The translations under genes were made by a program, and so were the position numbers. From the NCBI GenBank assembly GCA_000697055.1, contig JNDT01002029.1, positions 1 through 23,984 on the forward strand: a stretch of DNA of 23,984 bases, read 5' to 3'. Positions 1 to 10,927 of the stretch are shown here, piece by piece. Under the pieces are notes generated by a model. That model worked only from the letters and a program-made list of their open reading frames with translations. It had not been told where the DNA came from and ran no database searches. Every line of letters begins with the position of its first letter. The stretch's first letter is position 1. The DNA is from Saksenaea vasiformis B4078. Taxonomy: Eukaryota > Mucoromycota > Mucoromycetes > Mucorales > Saksenaeaceae.

Positions 1-257
1 CCTAAAGAAAACAGAGTAAAATACAAGTGGTTGAATTTTGTGAAAAAAAGAGATGTCTTTTTTTTCGGTATTTTAATGTCTTTTAAAGAGACTTGAAACA
101 ACATGCATGCTAAGGCAGTGGGGATAAACATATATGTAATATCAGAGACGAAACACTTGCTTCACCAATCATGTAGCATAAAGGCGAAGCGCCAACGCTA
201 GTTGTCCAAGTCTTTGAGATTCCCAAACTCCATCGTTCTGCGCTCTTGCATCTTTGG

Positions 258-3236
258 TCAGACAATATACTTCCTCCCAGATCCTGCAAGTATCCAAGCT
301 GTCATACAATCTATGTCCTCCACACGGATGACGCAGAGTTGTGATCCACTGGATGGTTGTATGTAAGGTATGCAGTTGGGCCCGAGGCTTGTTCTGTATA
401 TGCGGACTAGTGCGAGGAGTTTAGACTCCGTTCCATGAGAATGCTTGAAGAATACGACCACTTCACCGAAATAAGTACGGGGAACTCGCTTGATGGTGCG
501 GATATTTCTGTTGCAGTCGACATCCAAGCTTATCTTTACTGTATGATACGGTCGACCAGTGTTGTCTTGCCTGGACAGTGAAGATCCAATAACCTCTCCG
601 TCTGCCTTCCAAAGTCGAGACGCGGTTGAAAACGTCTTCTCAACTACAGTTGTGCTTGCGTCGTAGATCGACCAGAACCTCCGTAAAAGATATTCAACGT
701 TCATCCCATTATACTTGTCACTGTCTATAGACACATCCTTCTCGAACGGTCCCCAAAGCTCAGGAGCATCTTGTTCATCTATATCCACAGTCATGATGTC
801 ACGTCTTTTAAATTTGCTAAACGGTGATACAAAACTCAGGACGTCTTCATCATACAATCGCGAAGCCGCCAGCATATGCATAACATTTGCAGCGTTTGTT
901 CCAGGCTGTACTCGTGATTTGATCCGCGATTTGTACTCGCCAATAGCTCTTTCCATTGGACGTGCGCTGATTCCACGTAGCGGGCCCAAACACTTGATCA
1001 CAGCCGTCATGTGCGTTAGATAGTGCTGAGTCACTGTAAAAACTGTGCTGCTCATCTTTCCATCCAATGACTGTGTAAACAGGTAGGTGTGCCACGCCTT
1101 TACTCCAGCGTTTATCTTTCGTAGATCACTGGCGTTCAAACTCCAGTGTTCTGCTAAAGTACATGCATCGACCAAACTTAGTACTGCATTTTTAGCCGCA
1201 ACGTCTTTGATGTGCTCTACGACTATGGTTGGGACGATGTAAAGCAGAAATTCAATCCAGTCCACAGCTTTAAAGTGCCCTGACGCCTTTTCTACGTCTT
1301 TCCAGCTGCTATTGAAAATGATTGGAATCGACTGCCGAGTTCGCTCAATTTGTTTTCCGATCAGCTGCCTGGTAGACAGTTATAGACACAAATTATGCTT
1401 TTTTCCATACTTTCCACACATGAGTTTCCACAGTTGCTTTCCGATTCCGTGGCCGATAAGGTGCATTTCGTCCATGCCAAAGAAAAAGACGCCGTTGAAT
1501 GCATGCAAATCTACGAATGAAGTCTTTCGAAGTATGCCTTTGTCTATGTCTCCGTTTACGAGTGAATCTTTGGATCGATAGCGTGGGACATTGCATCTGG
1601 AATGAAGCAATTGCTTCTGGTCTTAATCCTTTTGCCGACTTGATCGCTGACAGGCTCGCAATCCAGATTTTCTTCATCCGTATGATCGCATTCAGCATAG
1701 TTGCCAGCATCATCATCGTCGCCTTCGTCATCTGCATTGTTTTTTCTTGATATCTCGTACCGCTGGCCTTTTATTAAGCATATTCGACATCCGTATGAAT
1801 AGCCATGTCCCCGATGGTGCATCAGTTTCGCAATACCAGGAATATCTCCGGTTGCGAATAAGAGATGTACTTTCGAGCAATACGTTTTGTCTCCATGCTT
1901 CACACGTAGCCCAGCAGTTTGCATGGTTTTTATCTCGGAGAGCATAGGTTCAAGAAAGCTGAGAAGATCTTTCGGTTCCTTTTTTCCAGGAATGATACAG
2001 GTCTGTATCATATTCCTTTTCTTGTAACGGATCTCAGGTGGGAAATTCAAAACAACCAAGTGAACGATGCTCATAGACGAATCGCCTCTCTCAGAAGCTT
2101 GAAATCCGTCTACGAACAAACCCAATACAATATCCCACTTGCCGCGCAAATGGCATTCAGTTAAGCTCTTGTACGAGCTACCGTCGAAGACGTCCTCGTA
2201 GGTACCATTGGGCCTTGGGTCCCTCTTAAGGCGATATTCCAGAAGTTCCCGCGTACGATCTTCCGAGAGCATCACGGCTAGTTGTTGGGCGAGAGATAAC
2301 TGGTTTACAACAGCGTGAGGTTTCTTTTCGCCTATTAACGTGAATTAGGTTTCACAGCAGAACTCTGAATGTCATACCATTTTCCTGGATGTATCGACTT
2401 TCATTGCAATAACAGCAAAGCTCGGCTTTGTCTCCCACAGTGTACATTTTGCAGCCATTCTTGCAAGTATCGTAAGTTGTCATTTTTACGGGATATCTAC
2501 GGAGGAACTCGTTTGATGCACGGGAGTGGGAAAGCACTCGTGGGAGTCTGTACTGGTCATTCCATTCATTGATTAGCTTAACCTGTTCCTCATAGAATTG
2601 TCGTGATACACAATGTTCCTTTGCAAGTTGAAATAGCCTCAAGCTGAACGTTGTGGCTAAATCAGGTCTGGGAGGAACTACTGGATCTAATGAGATCTTC
2701 AGTGGTTCTGTGGCAATTTCTTGCGCCTCGGACACACATGGCATTGTGAGCAGATCGCTATTATCAGACAGCGCGCTGGGATCTTCAACTCCAGCTTGAT
2801 GTTCTTCAGCTGTGGCTTCCTCGTTTGCGAAACGCTGAAAGGATAGTTCGAAATCTTCGGAAAAATCGCAGTCAAAGCTGACATCCTCAAGCGATGTAGG
2901 TAACTTTTGGGAAGGAGTTTGCTAATATAATGTTGTTACACGCGTACATAACTGGAAATGAAATGGCGATATTCATTTAGATATTGCTTATACCAGCTCG
3001 AAGATACTGTCCTCCATATCCCACGCAGGTGAGCTTGGTTCCAGTATACTACTCGAGGATGTATCAACACAGTCATGAAGGTTTGTAAGGGAGGATCTGG
3101 AGAAGACTTCAGTGGTCCGCTTCGTTGCACAGCTCGACCTATGGTCTGATTCTTCACGTTTTGTGCCTTCGAGATACTCTTTACACAAGCTGCAAAAGTA
3201 GATTGCTGACCTGCTACGCCGACGTTTTGTTCGCAT
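258..3236 (-). pseudogene. Tnp2/Transposase_21-type transposase gene, four exons, one frameshift
   Basis: Likely cut-and-paste transposase of the Tnp2/Transposase_21 (CACTA-related) group. Exons by GT-AG introns: 3236-2994, 2921-2378, 2331-1411, 1368-258 (introns 72, 46 and 42 bp), about 940 codons. Exon 1 carries a C-x2-C-x13-H-x3-C finger (CSLC...HRSSC). Exon 2 ends with the family's CKNGC...CCYCNESRY cysteine cluster. Exon 3 holds LGLFVDGFQ (candidate catalytic Asp), FPPEIRYKKRNM and the GDIPG...HRGHGYSYGCRIC block, then GMDEMHLIGHGIGKQ. Exon 4 holds AVDWIEFLLYIVPTIV and GPLRGISARPMERAIGEYKS. The start ATG at 3236 is the first Met in frame; an in-frame TTG lies just upstream. The frame jumps by one base near 1557-1600, between SHAIDPK and DIDKGILRKTSF. 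No GT-AG pair of the needed length restores it, so the copy is probably dead unless this is a sequencing error. No terminal inverted repeats were recognised in the flanks. The family assignment rests on recalled motif patterns. Confidence 0.8.
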
Positions 3237-4524
3237 TTCCAAAAAATCAATCTTTTTTATATTTGGGAAAGAAGAAAGAAAATAAAGAAAACATGTTTAG
3301 ACGCTTACATATTGCTGCAGCAACGTCAGCAACAACATGAAACGCATGTAGTTGAAATTAATATTTCTGTTTCCCTTGGAGATGTATAGGAACTGATTTA
3401 GTTCTCAGCTAAGCACTCGGATCCTCCAGGATCCACAGCAAAACTGATAAAAATTTGGAACTTTGTCAGGCTTTCCCTCCAAAAATGGCAGTAATATAGC
3501 GTAGATAACAGGCAGGAAAAGATAGAAAGTAATATATGCTATGTAGTTCAGATCTAGAATATTAGATACCAAAAGAAACCTGCTGGGCCTAAGAGTAACT
3601 TTCGGGTCTCTACAGGAACTAGTGCCCCTGAATGGAGATATTTTGGAACCTAACGATATCTACAGCAACCCGATTTCCCATGGTGGTTGTTGATAATTGT
3701 ATTTATGTATAGTTTCATGGATTAAAAAAAACCGCCAAATATAACTAATAACTACGCAATTTTTAATAAAACTGTAAGAAGCCGCTCTATAATGCAAGAG
3801 CAGCTCTTGTTGGTGTCTCTACGAGAGTCCTACGACTCATAGCCTGGGTGTACTCAGATGACCTTGTCATACGTCGTCAATAAAATAGACTCCCGCGATA
3901 TTCAAGTAGTTTGCAAGGAACCAAGGTCTTGATAATGACGGGCGCTGTTGTAAGCGTTCCTGTCATGCGGGCCACTAGTTGGTGAGACAGATAAGATCAG
4001 AAGATCATTCACCCAAACCATGCATATCCTTCGGGCTCCTTATTTGTAGTTATAGCAGGCCTGCGACGTGCAAGAGGTACACTCGTCCATTAGCACCAGT
4101 CTACTTTCTCATCAATCTACTGCTGTCAATCATTGGATAACATATTTCGAACCGTTGGACTTTGTCCCAATCTAGTACTATTGAGGAATACTAGTGGGGT
4201 TCTGGATTTGTCAATACCAACGGGATACTTCCCCATCTACTGGACCACACAGGAGAGTGCGTGCGTTAAAAAAGTTAATACGTCGAATGAGGAAAAGGTG
4301 CGTCTGTGCCAATAGAGGATTCAAAGCTAACAACGTGGAAGTCTCACGTTGATATTTTATGGTCCAAATTGTGTAATACAAACCGTCGAAGATAGCATGT
4401 AAGAATCATATCGATCGGCTTTTTTATTTGTCTGAATTCAAAGTGGAGGAACCGCAATTTGGGATGCTCCAAAGAGCTTTGGTTTAGACTTTGCTGCGCG
4501 TTTATTCTCCACTGATCGCCGTTC
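3237..4524. other. Intergenic region between transposase and TOP3, no gene seen
   Basis: This 1.29-kb stretch separates the divergent starts of the transposase remnant and TOP3, so it should hold the TOP3 promoter. Only short uninformative frames occur. Two small inverted repeats are visible: GGATCC-TCCA-GGATCC at 3419-3434 and CAAGAGC-A-GCTCTTG at 3795-3809. I see no RNA gene or recognisable regulatory motif. Confidence 0.5.
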
Positions 4525-7446
4525 ATGAAAGTTCTATGCGTTGCTGAAAAACCGAGTGCAGCAAAGCAGATTGCGAGTATTCTTTCCCAGTCGTCATTTA
4601 ACACGGTACATTTGTTATAAGCAGTTTCTTTTCGTAACGCGCAGCTAACTCGTAGTAAAAAGATCGGCACCAACGACAAATACGTTAAGAATTATGTTTT
4701 CACTTACACATTCAATCAACGTCCGGCCCAAGTTACGATGACCTCACTTCGAGGACATGCCATGCAACTGGACTTTGATCAATCGATCTCAAAAAATTGG
4801 CGGGCATGTGACCCTGGAGATCTGTTTGACGCCACCGTGTACCGTACCGTCTCAGATGTATGCTCGAATTTCGGTCACCTTTTTATTCTTGACGTGTTTC
4901 GATAGGATGCCACAGCGATTGCAGACAACCTACGGCGGGAAGCGCGATCCGCAGAGATTTTATTCATTTGGACTGATTGTGATCGCGAAGGAGAAGCAAT
5001 AGGAGCAGAGGTGGTGCAGATTTGTCTAAATGCTAACAGCCGCCTCCAAGTATGGAGAGCAAGGTTCTCAGCTATGCAATCCGAGTAAATATCTTTTCTT
5101 TGTTTTATCCAGGAATTTCTCACCATTTTTCCACTAGTGCCATCCATCGGGCTGCCAGACAACCAACGACAATGGATGAACGTCAAGTCGACGCTGTATT
5201 CGCACGTTCAGAATTAGATTTAAGGATTGGTGCTGCCTTCACTCGATTACAAACACTGCGGCTACAGTCGTTCTTTGGACAAGACCGTAAGGTTGTTAGT
5301 TACGGTAAGAAGGTCGAGCTATTTTTAATGGGATCGTGACATAAATGATCCGTTCACAGGTAGCTGTCAATTCCCTACGCTTGGATTTGTTGTCGATCGG
5401 TACATGGCGATCAAAAATTTTGTACCAGAGTCCTTTTGGAAAATCGACATGTCCTATACTCAATCAGCGCCGAAGAACGAAGGCAAGGAATCCATCACCA
5501 CTCGATTCAACTGGAAACGAGGCCAGATCTTTGATCGATGGTCATGTTTTGTCTTTTATGAAGCTTGCTACCAAAATCCTATGGCAACCGTGGCTCGAGT
5601 TGAACGAAAGCAGACGAGTAAACGGTAGGAAGAATGAGAAAGAGGGAGAGAGGGAGGGAGAAAGGGAGATGTAATGATAGATATTGGATACAGGAAGCCT
5701 TTGCCGTTGACAACCGTTGAACTGCAAAAAGTGGCGTGCCGTGCCCTGCGAATGTCTGGTGAACAGATCATGAAGGTGCGACTCAACGAAAAGGATATTA
5801 AACGAAGGAATAATGTACCTTTTCAACGGTTAGGTTGCAGAAGAGCTCTATACGTCTGGATTAATTAGCTACCCAAGGACGGAGACTGATCAATTTGATG
5901 CGAAGTTTGAGTTTATGCCATTGATTGAAATGCAAACAAATGACATGCGCTGGGGTCAGTATGCGCAACGGTAAGTAGGCCGGGCTCTGTTATTGGTTCT
6001 AATATGTCAAAGATTACGCGATGGGGAATTTGAGAGGCCGAGAAATGGACGTAATAACGACAAGGCACATCCACCGATCCATCCAACAGGGTATGACGCT
6101 TCACTGAGAGGAAACCATAGATCTGTTTACGAATTTATCGTTCGCCGTTTCCTTGGTTGTTGTTGGAAGAACGCGACAGGATTCGAGACAACAGTTGATG
6201 TGAAGATAGCAAATGAGGAATTTGATGTTAAAGGTAGACGAAAGACTAAATCAAATAGAGCCGGTCCGTTCATGAAATTTGTCTAGGTTTGGTTGTCACC
6301 AAGTTAAACTACCTGGAGGTCTACATCTACGATAAATGGGAGGGAAAGTTTTTACCAGAGTTTCGCAAAAATCAACGATTCATGCCGTCCGTTTTGGAAA
6401 TGAACAGCTCAGAAACGCAGCCGCCTAAACTTTTGACTGAGTACGACCTCATTACGTTAATGGAGAAAAACGGAATCGGTACCGATGCTACCATAGCTGA
6501 GCACATCCAAAAAATTTTGGACAGACGATATGCCTTTAAACGGAACCAGCATTTTCACCCGTCTACACTTGGCATTGCACTCGTTCTCGGATATGACGAA
6601 ATTGGATTTGATTCTAGCCTCAGTAAGCCGTTTTTACGACGAGAGGTAAAAGGAGACATCAGATCTTACTGATATTAACTCATTTCTCAGATGGAAGCTG
6701 ATCTAAAACACATTTGTGAAGGAACAAAGGGCAAGGCAGCCGTACTCCAGCAAAGTGTCCATCGTTATCGGCAAATGTTTCTGAAGTCCGTTCAAGCATT
6801 TAGTAAGATAATTGCTTCAATGGAACAATACTATCGTTCTGATGAAGATCAAGCAAACGGCTCCGATACCCGAACAAATGGAGGCAGCAATAACAACTAC
6901 TACAATAACAACGACAGTAACAACAACTACGGAAATGACGGCAATGGAGAACAGAACACCGATCAGCCGAGGCAGAGGCGTGCACCTCGTGGAGAGAGCG
7001 GGAATGGGGAACGGAGGAATGAAACCCGCTCAAGGGCAGAGAATCCAGGACAAGGTCGGGGACAAGGACGATGGCAAGGACGAGGACGAGGACGCGGTGG
7101 TTCTTCAAATGCAAATGCTAGACAGCCACCAACGTGTCGTTGTGATCGACCGTGCATCCGTCTGAAGGTCAGCAAGCAGGGCCCCAACAAAGGACGTGAG
7201 TTCTTCTGTTGTCCTACTAACGATGGGAACAATGGATGCGGCTTTTTTGAATGGGCAGACGAACCCAATGCACAACAGCAACAACAACAGCAGCAGACAG
7301 GGCCGCTATGTCGATGCCCGAATCCAAGGCCGTCCGTACGGAAGGTTGTCCAAAAAGAAAGTCCAAACAAAGGTCGCGCGTTTTGGTCGTGTCCTCAAGA
7401 AAGAACAGCCAGTTGCGACTTTTTTGAATGGTGTGATCCACAGTAG
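4525..7446 (+). CDS. TOP3: DNA topoisomerase III (type IA), ten exons, two GRF zinc fingers
   Basis: Type IA topoisomerase that cuts and passes single DNA strands; in eukaryotes it acts in the nucleus with a RecQ helicase and Rmi1 to dissolve recombination intermediates. Exons: 4525-4605, 4645-4857, 4906-5084, 5138-5304, 5360-5624, 5694-5775, 5834-5970, 6013-6233, 6287-6645, 6691-7446. All phases agree, giving 819 residues. The Toprim domain starts with VLCVAEKPSAAKQIAS at residue 3 and has the acidic triad DCDREGE at 122-128. ELDLRIGAAFTRLQT follows. The active-site Tyr is about residue 342 in LISYPRTETDQF, then AHPPIHPTG and EKNGIGTDATIAEHI. Residues about 616-712 are Asn-rich and then RG-rich. 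Two zf-GRF fingers follow (about 716-759 and 775-819), each with NKGRxF and four Cys. This is the eukaryotic TOP3/TOP3A layout. Intron 1 is only 39 bp; its acceptor (CGCAG) is the least certain junction. Intron 5 is purine-rich. Confidence 0.93.
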
Positions 7447-7957
7447 ATATTCGTCCGTTCTCCCTCATGCAATCACGATTCTATTACTCTCCCGCTTACT
7501 TAATTCACCCACACTTGCACATTTCTCATGTTTATTCCAACGATTCACGTACTACACAAATGCATGCACAATACTATATAGATCTTAAGTTGATCATTTA
7601 GTTGTACAGTACTTTGATATCTCGCAATGTACGTTTCTATCTTGAGCAAATCCAGCGGATACTATATGCATCTGTTGTTTGTACATACATAGATGGTCTT
7701 GTACAATCTTAGCTGGCCCTTTAAACAGTACGGTATGTCATATATAAATCGATACCGCAACTTCACTCAGATACCTAACGGAGAACGGTGCGTTAATATA
7801 AAAGAGATACTTTAATGGGAAAAAATATGGTGTGTAGGACTTGACATTGCACTATGTAGACATAACCACTTCTCAACGTTGAGTTTATTTTGATCTACCA
7901 GCAGATATTTACAAGCGGCAAACAAACCTTCTAATACATGGGTAAATTTGGAGAAAA
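7447..7957. other. Convergent intergenic spacer, TOP3 and ERV1 3' ends
   Basis: About 0.5 kb of AT-rich sequence between the stop codons of two convergent genes. It must contain both 3' UTRs and their polyadenylation sites. I see no further coding frame or RNA gene. Confidence 0.6.
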
Positions 7958-8475
7958 TCATTGTATCTGGTTGCACCGCTGAGATCCATCAAGCCAGCGT
8001 TGGAACACTTGAGTGCAGTCAAATGATGCTTTGCCGAGTTTTTCATTGACTTCATTATGTCTCTTACAAAGCCATTCCATTAACTTTTTCCGACTTCCCA
8101 CTTTCACTGGATCTTTGGCGATGGCAGCTTTAAAATCCTCCTGGATTGCGTAAGGGGCGAATCAGATCACAGTTTTCTTTTCTCTTTGTGATACGTACCT
8201 TGCAGTACCAACAAGGATAATTCTCTGCAAACGTATTAATGAATGTTCGCATGGATTCCATTTGCGATGGAGCTGGTCGGTCTGGATAGTACGCGGCTGC
8301 TGTGTGCAGTAATGTCCAAGCAGCACTACCCAGGGCAGGACCGTCAGGAGGGCAATGGCGGCGTTGCCATTCTTCTGCATACGCAATAATATCATGTTAG
8401 CATGAATCTCCTCGGAGAAGACATGCCTGTGGTAGCCGTGTCTTTCGATCGCTGTTGATCGTCTGATGTTGACAT
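7958..8475 (-). CDS. ERV1: Erv1/ALR-family FAD-linked sulfhydryl oxidase, three exons
   Basis: Flavoprotein thiol oxidase; in the mitochondrial intermembrane space Erv1 re-oxidises the import receptor Mia40 and passes electrons to cytochrome c. Exons: 8475-8427, 8374-8199, 8140-7958, 135 residues. Motifs: CPPDGPALGSAAWTLLHTAA (24-43), the active-site pair YPCWYC (Cys71, Cys74), WLCKRHNEVNEKLGK (98-112, FAD-binding His/Asn) and FDC (117). An N-terminal Cys24 and C-terminal Cys131 are placed like the structural disulfide of short human ALR. The second intron is canonical (GTACGT...CCAG, 58 bp). The first (8426-8375, 52 bp) is a GC-AG intron, CAG|GCATGT with a GCTAAC branch site, and it joins in phase. 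No N-terminal shuttle CxxC is seen in this model, nor a signal or membrane segment. The protein could be a short Erv1, or an upstream exon may be missing. An ER Erv2 role is less likely without a signal anchor. Confidence 0.88.
8375..8426 (-). other. GC-AG spliceosomal intron 1 of ERV1
   Basis: Donor CAG|GCATGT, branch-like TGCTAACAT about 22 bases before the acceptor, acceptor TATGCAG. Removing it joins a 16-codon exon (ATG at 8475) to the Erv1 core in frame. Without removal the core frame meets TAA just upstream. The only nearby GT alternative (8422) gives the wrong phase. Confidence 0.65.
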
Positions 8476-9239
8476 GCGTGATCGTTGACCAAGAAACGTT
8501 GCAGCGGGGTTGGAAACTACAAGGGAGGTCGACAATTTCAAAACAGATCGACAGTCAGGCAGTGGTTCCGAACCTTGTGCAGATACTCTATGATTATAAC
8601 AATCCGTAAAAGGTCGATGAAGACATATGTTATAAGGATGCTGCTCTTTGTAAACGACTGTAAGATATATAAAGAATGGAGAACCGAGCTACGTGACTAA
8701 AGGGTCACTACGGGAAATTACTGGATTTTGACTGATGACATACAGCAAGCATTTTTTTTTATAAATTTACGTGACTCAGTTTCTCCATTAGTAGTATTAT
8801 CTTTTATCGAGATAGTTTAGCTAGTATCTCTTATTATTCGTTTATTTAAATTAGTCTCGAAGTATTACATTAGTTCTCATTTCTTATCTCTATTCCTACT
8901 TCAAGGAAAAGTAAGTTATACGGGCTTAAGGCGTAGAACTCCCCTTTTCTGACCTTATGCAATAAACAGACTGAAATTCCAATTTTAGACGTCACGTACA
9001 TCACTGAGCACCTGCGTCAAATAAATGTCACATTACGTTCAAGTTGAATAAATTTTGCGCCGAAAGGTGATACGTCTTTACAGTGAGAAGTGGTTTATTT
9101 TGCGTTAATACAAGAAATAGTTCGCGTCTGGATAACCAGAGCCTTGCATTGTGGGTACTCCGGTGATGGATTCCCAGGATCCCATCGGAAGCAGTAAAAA
9201 CGTCTCGCGATAAGAACAGGCTCCACCCGAAATGATCCG
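8476..9239. other. Gene-poor region upstream of ERV1
   Basis: AT-rich sequence upstream of the ERV1 start. The short frames found here show no family motifs and no supporting introns. I see nothing else that can be annotated. Confidence 0.4.
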
Positions 9240-9628
9240 TATTTAAAGGCACGCATGAATCATCTTTTTTCTTTGACTCTGTTCTTTTTAAGAAACATCC
9301 CGGTAAGGATGTCAATTCTTCAAAATGTATACAGGACCATTCACTCTCCATGTTGTATTTTAGCCTGCAGCACCTCTGTTCGAACCACCTCGGCTGAGTG
9401 AGCTCCTTCCTGTCACATTCGGTAAGTGAAATAATATCTATTGGTATTCACAATTGTCGCTCCTTCTTACATCCTTCATCTGGGGGACCAAGTTGATATA
9501 AGTGAAGTATTATTTTATCGTTAATGTATATACTGATAACCGCATATTTCATCCCTTCCTTAGCGCAAACCTGGCTCTTGATGGACGCAGAATTTATTTA
9601 GGAGTAGCGTAAAAATTCATTCAATAAA
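9240..9628 (+). repeat. Dispersed repeat copy A (TATTTAA to AATAAA unit, internally deleted)
   Basis: First of three divergent copies in the same orientation. It starts with TATTTAAAG and runs through a pyrimidine tract to an ATG region (GATGTCAATTCTTC, compare CATGTCAATTCCTC in copy B). It then has TTTTAG, a donor-like GGTAAGTGAAATAATATC, GGGGACCAAGTT, a branch-like CTGATAACCGCATAT with acceptor CCTTAG, and TTCAATAAA. The roughly 200-bp middle part present in copies B and C is missing. Identity was judged by eye; the unit could be a decayed gene family, a solo LTR or another element. Confidence 0.55.
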
Positions 9629-10094
9629 CAATATCTTAAGTATCGCAAAAGGGAACGATTTTCCTAGGGACCATAAGGTGTTACACAATCATGAACTATT
9701 GTAAACCACAATTTTCCTTACGAACTATGGCAGTATTCTCGTCTTATGTATATAACAATTGTTCTATCCAGGTGTTACTTGAAGTGTCTTAGCAAAACTA
9801 AAGTTCTAGGGTAAGATTTAGGGTAGGTTCTAAGGTTATCTGTTCTGTGCAACAACAGTGGTCCCTAAGGGCTCTGAAAACGGGATTACTACAGACACTC
9901 TCCATCACGCGGATTTTATGCAAAGCTGCTCGGTATCTCGTAATATATCATCATTTAAAACAATCTAAAGTGAAAAATTAACCGTTTCTTTTAACATATT
10001 TCACTTTTCCTAAAGACATTGTATATTTGACATGGGCATCTGCTTTGTGCATCCTGCCACCTCAGGCATTTTGTCTTTTTGAAACGCTCCCACC
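9629..10094. other. AT-rich region, no gene seen
   Basis: No coding frame is supported. A short inverted repeat (AAAGTGAAA at 9967-9975, TTTCACTTT at 9999-10007) is the only structure noted. Confidence 0.4.
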
Positions 10095-10469
10095 ATGAAA
10101 GCCTTCCAACTTCCAGCTTCCACCGTCTTTAGCGCTCTAGCAATACGAACAACATTATATCCCATCAATCCCCAGAAAGAAACGGGGCGTTTGTCTTAAG
10201 AAGCTTTCGAGTTTGAGAAAGCTGGAGTATCCCGTTGGAGCCTTTCAAGTAATTCCCATCGTAAAGACCTAGGCAAAACTTGGCCAAATCTTCGCAAGGT
10301 CTCGGAAAATCTGACAAAAGCGATAATATTCAAGATTTCTCTTAGATCTTTCCCCGTAGTGAAAAAAGCCGATGAAAGCCAATTCTCTGAAGATTCTTAT
10401 TGGAAAGCCTGTATGTTAGCATGCTGGACCCACGTGGAGATATTGCTTCCGGGATCAATCGGACACTGA
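10095..10469 (+). pseudogene. Coding-like remnant with SLC25-like N-terminus
   Basis: From ATG 10095 the frame reads MKAFQLPASTVFSALAIRTT then LYPIN, which resembles the first transmembrane part of SLC25A44-like mitochondrial carriers (where LYP-x-x-L-I-KTRLQ follows). It then loses the pattern and stops at TAA 10197-10199. The same frame stays open for another 89 codons (10200-10466), containing KDLGKTWPNLRKVSENLTK and SEDSYWKACMLACWTHVEI, which I do not recognise, and ends at TGA 10467-10469. No carrier signature repeat follows, so if the similarity is real this is a fragment. The assignment is tentative. Confidence 0.3.
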
Positions 10470-10927
10470 TTGAAAAAAAATATCGGCTTACTTGTATCAG
10501 GTCAAAGAGTACTACGAGATGGCTCTCTCTGGATGCTGCTGAAGAACATTAAATAGCATCTTATCGTGACGTATTTATAGTTACATTTACGGATTATTAT
10601 TACCAGCAAATACTGTTTATTGAACCATTTCTTACGCTACCCTAAGTAAATTTTTGCATCTCTGAAGAGTTCTGCCTTTTCCTCTTTTTTCCGGATCATA
10701 TATACGGTTCTTCCGTAGCACTCGATATTGTCGTGTGAAAGCCAGTGCAGGCAATGTTTGTTTGTGTAATAGTATTTGATGAAAGCGAAAATTGCGGGAT
10801 AAAGTGGAAGTATGCAAATGGACCATTGTTTGCGTGAAACTTCGGCTACACATTTTTTTTGGCGCAATTTTACATTTTTATTCAACCACAACGGGCAGTG
10901 CAGCGGGTTGCTGGTTGCTCCGCCACA
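10470..10927. other. Presumed promoter region of the Zn2Cys6 gene
   Basis: About 450 bp directly upstream of the transcription factor start. It is AT-rich in its first part and more G+C-rich just before the ATG at 10928. No recognisable TATA or operator motif and no supported coding frame were found. Confidence 0.4.

Noticed and set aside
9028..9351. 107-codon minus frame
   Set aside because: It runs through the promoter-like start of repeat copy A, and the equivalent frame is not conserved in copies B and C.
9811..9840. TTAGGG-like sequence (GATTTAGGGTAGG)
   Set aside because: A single imperfect occurrence, not an interstitial telomere array or a telomerase template.
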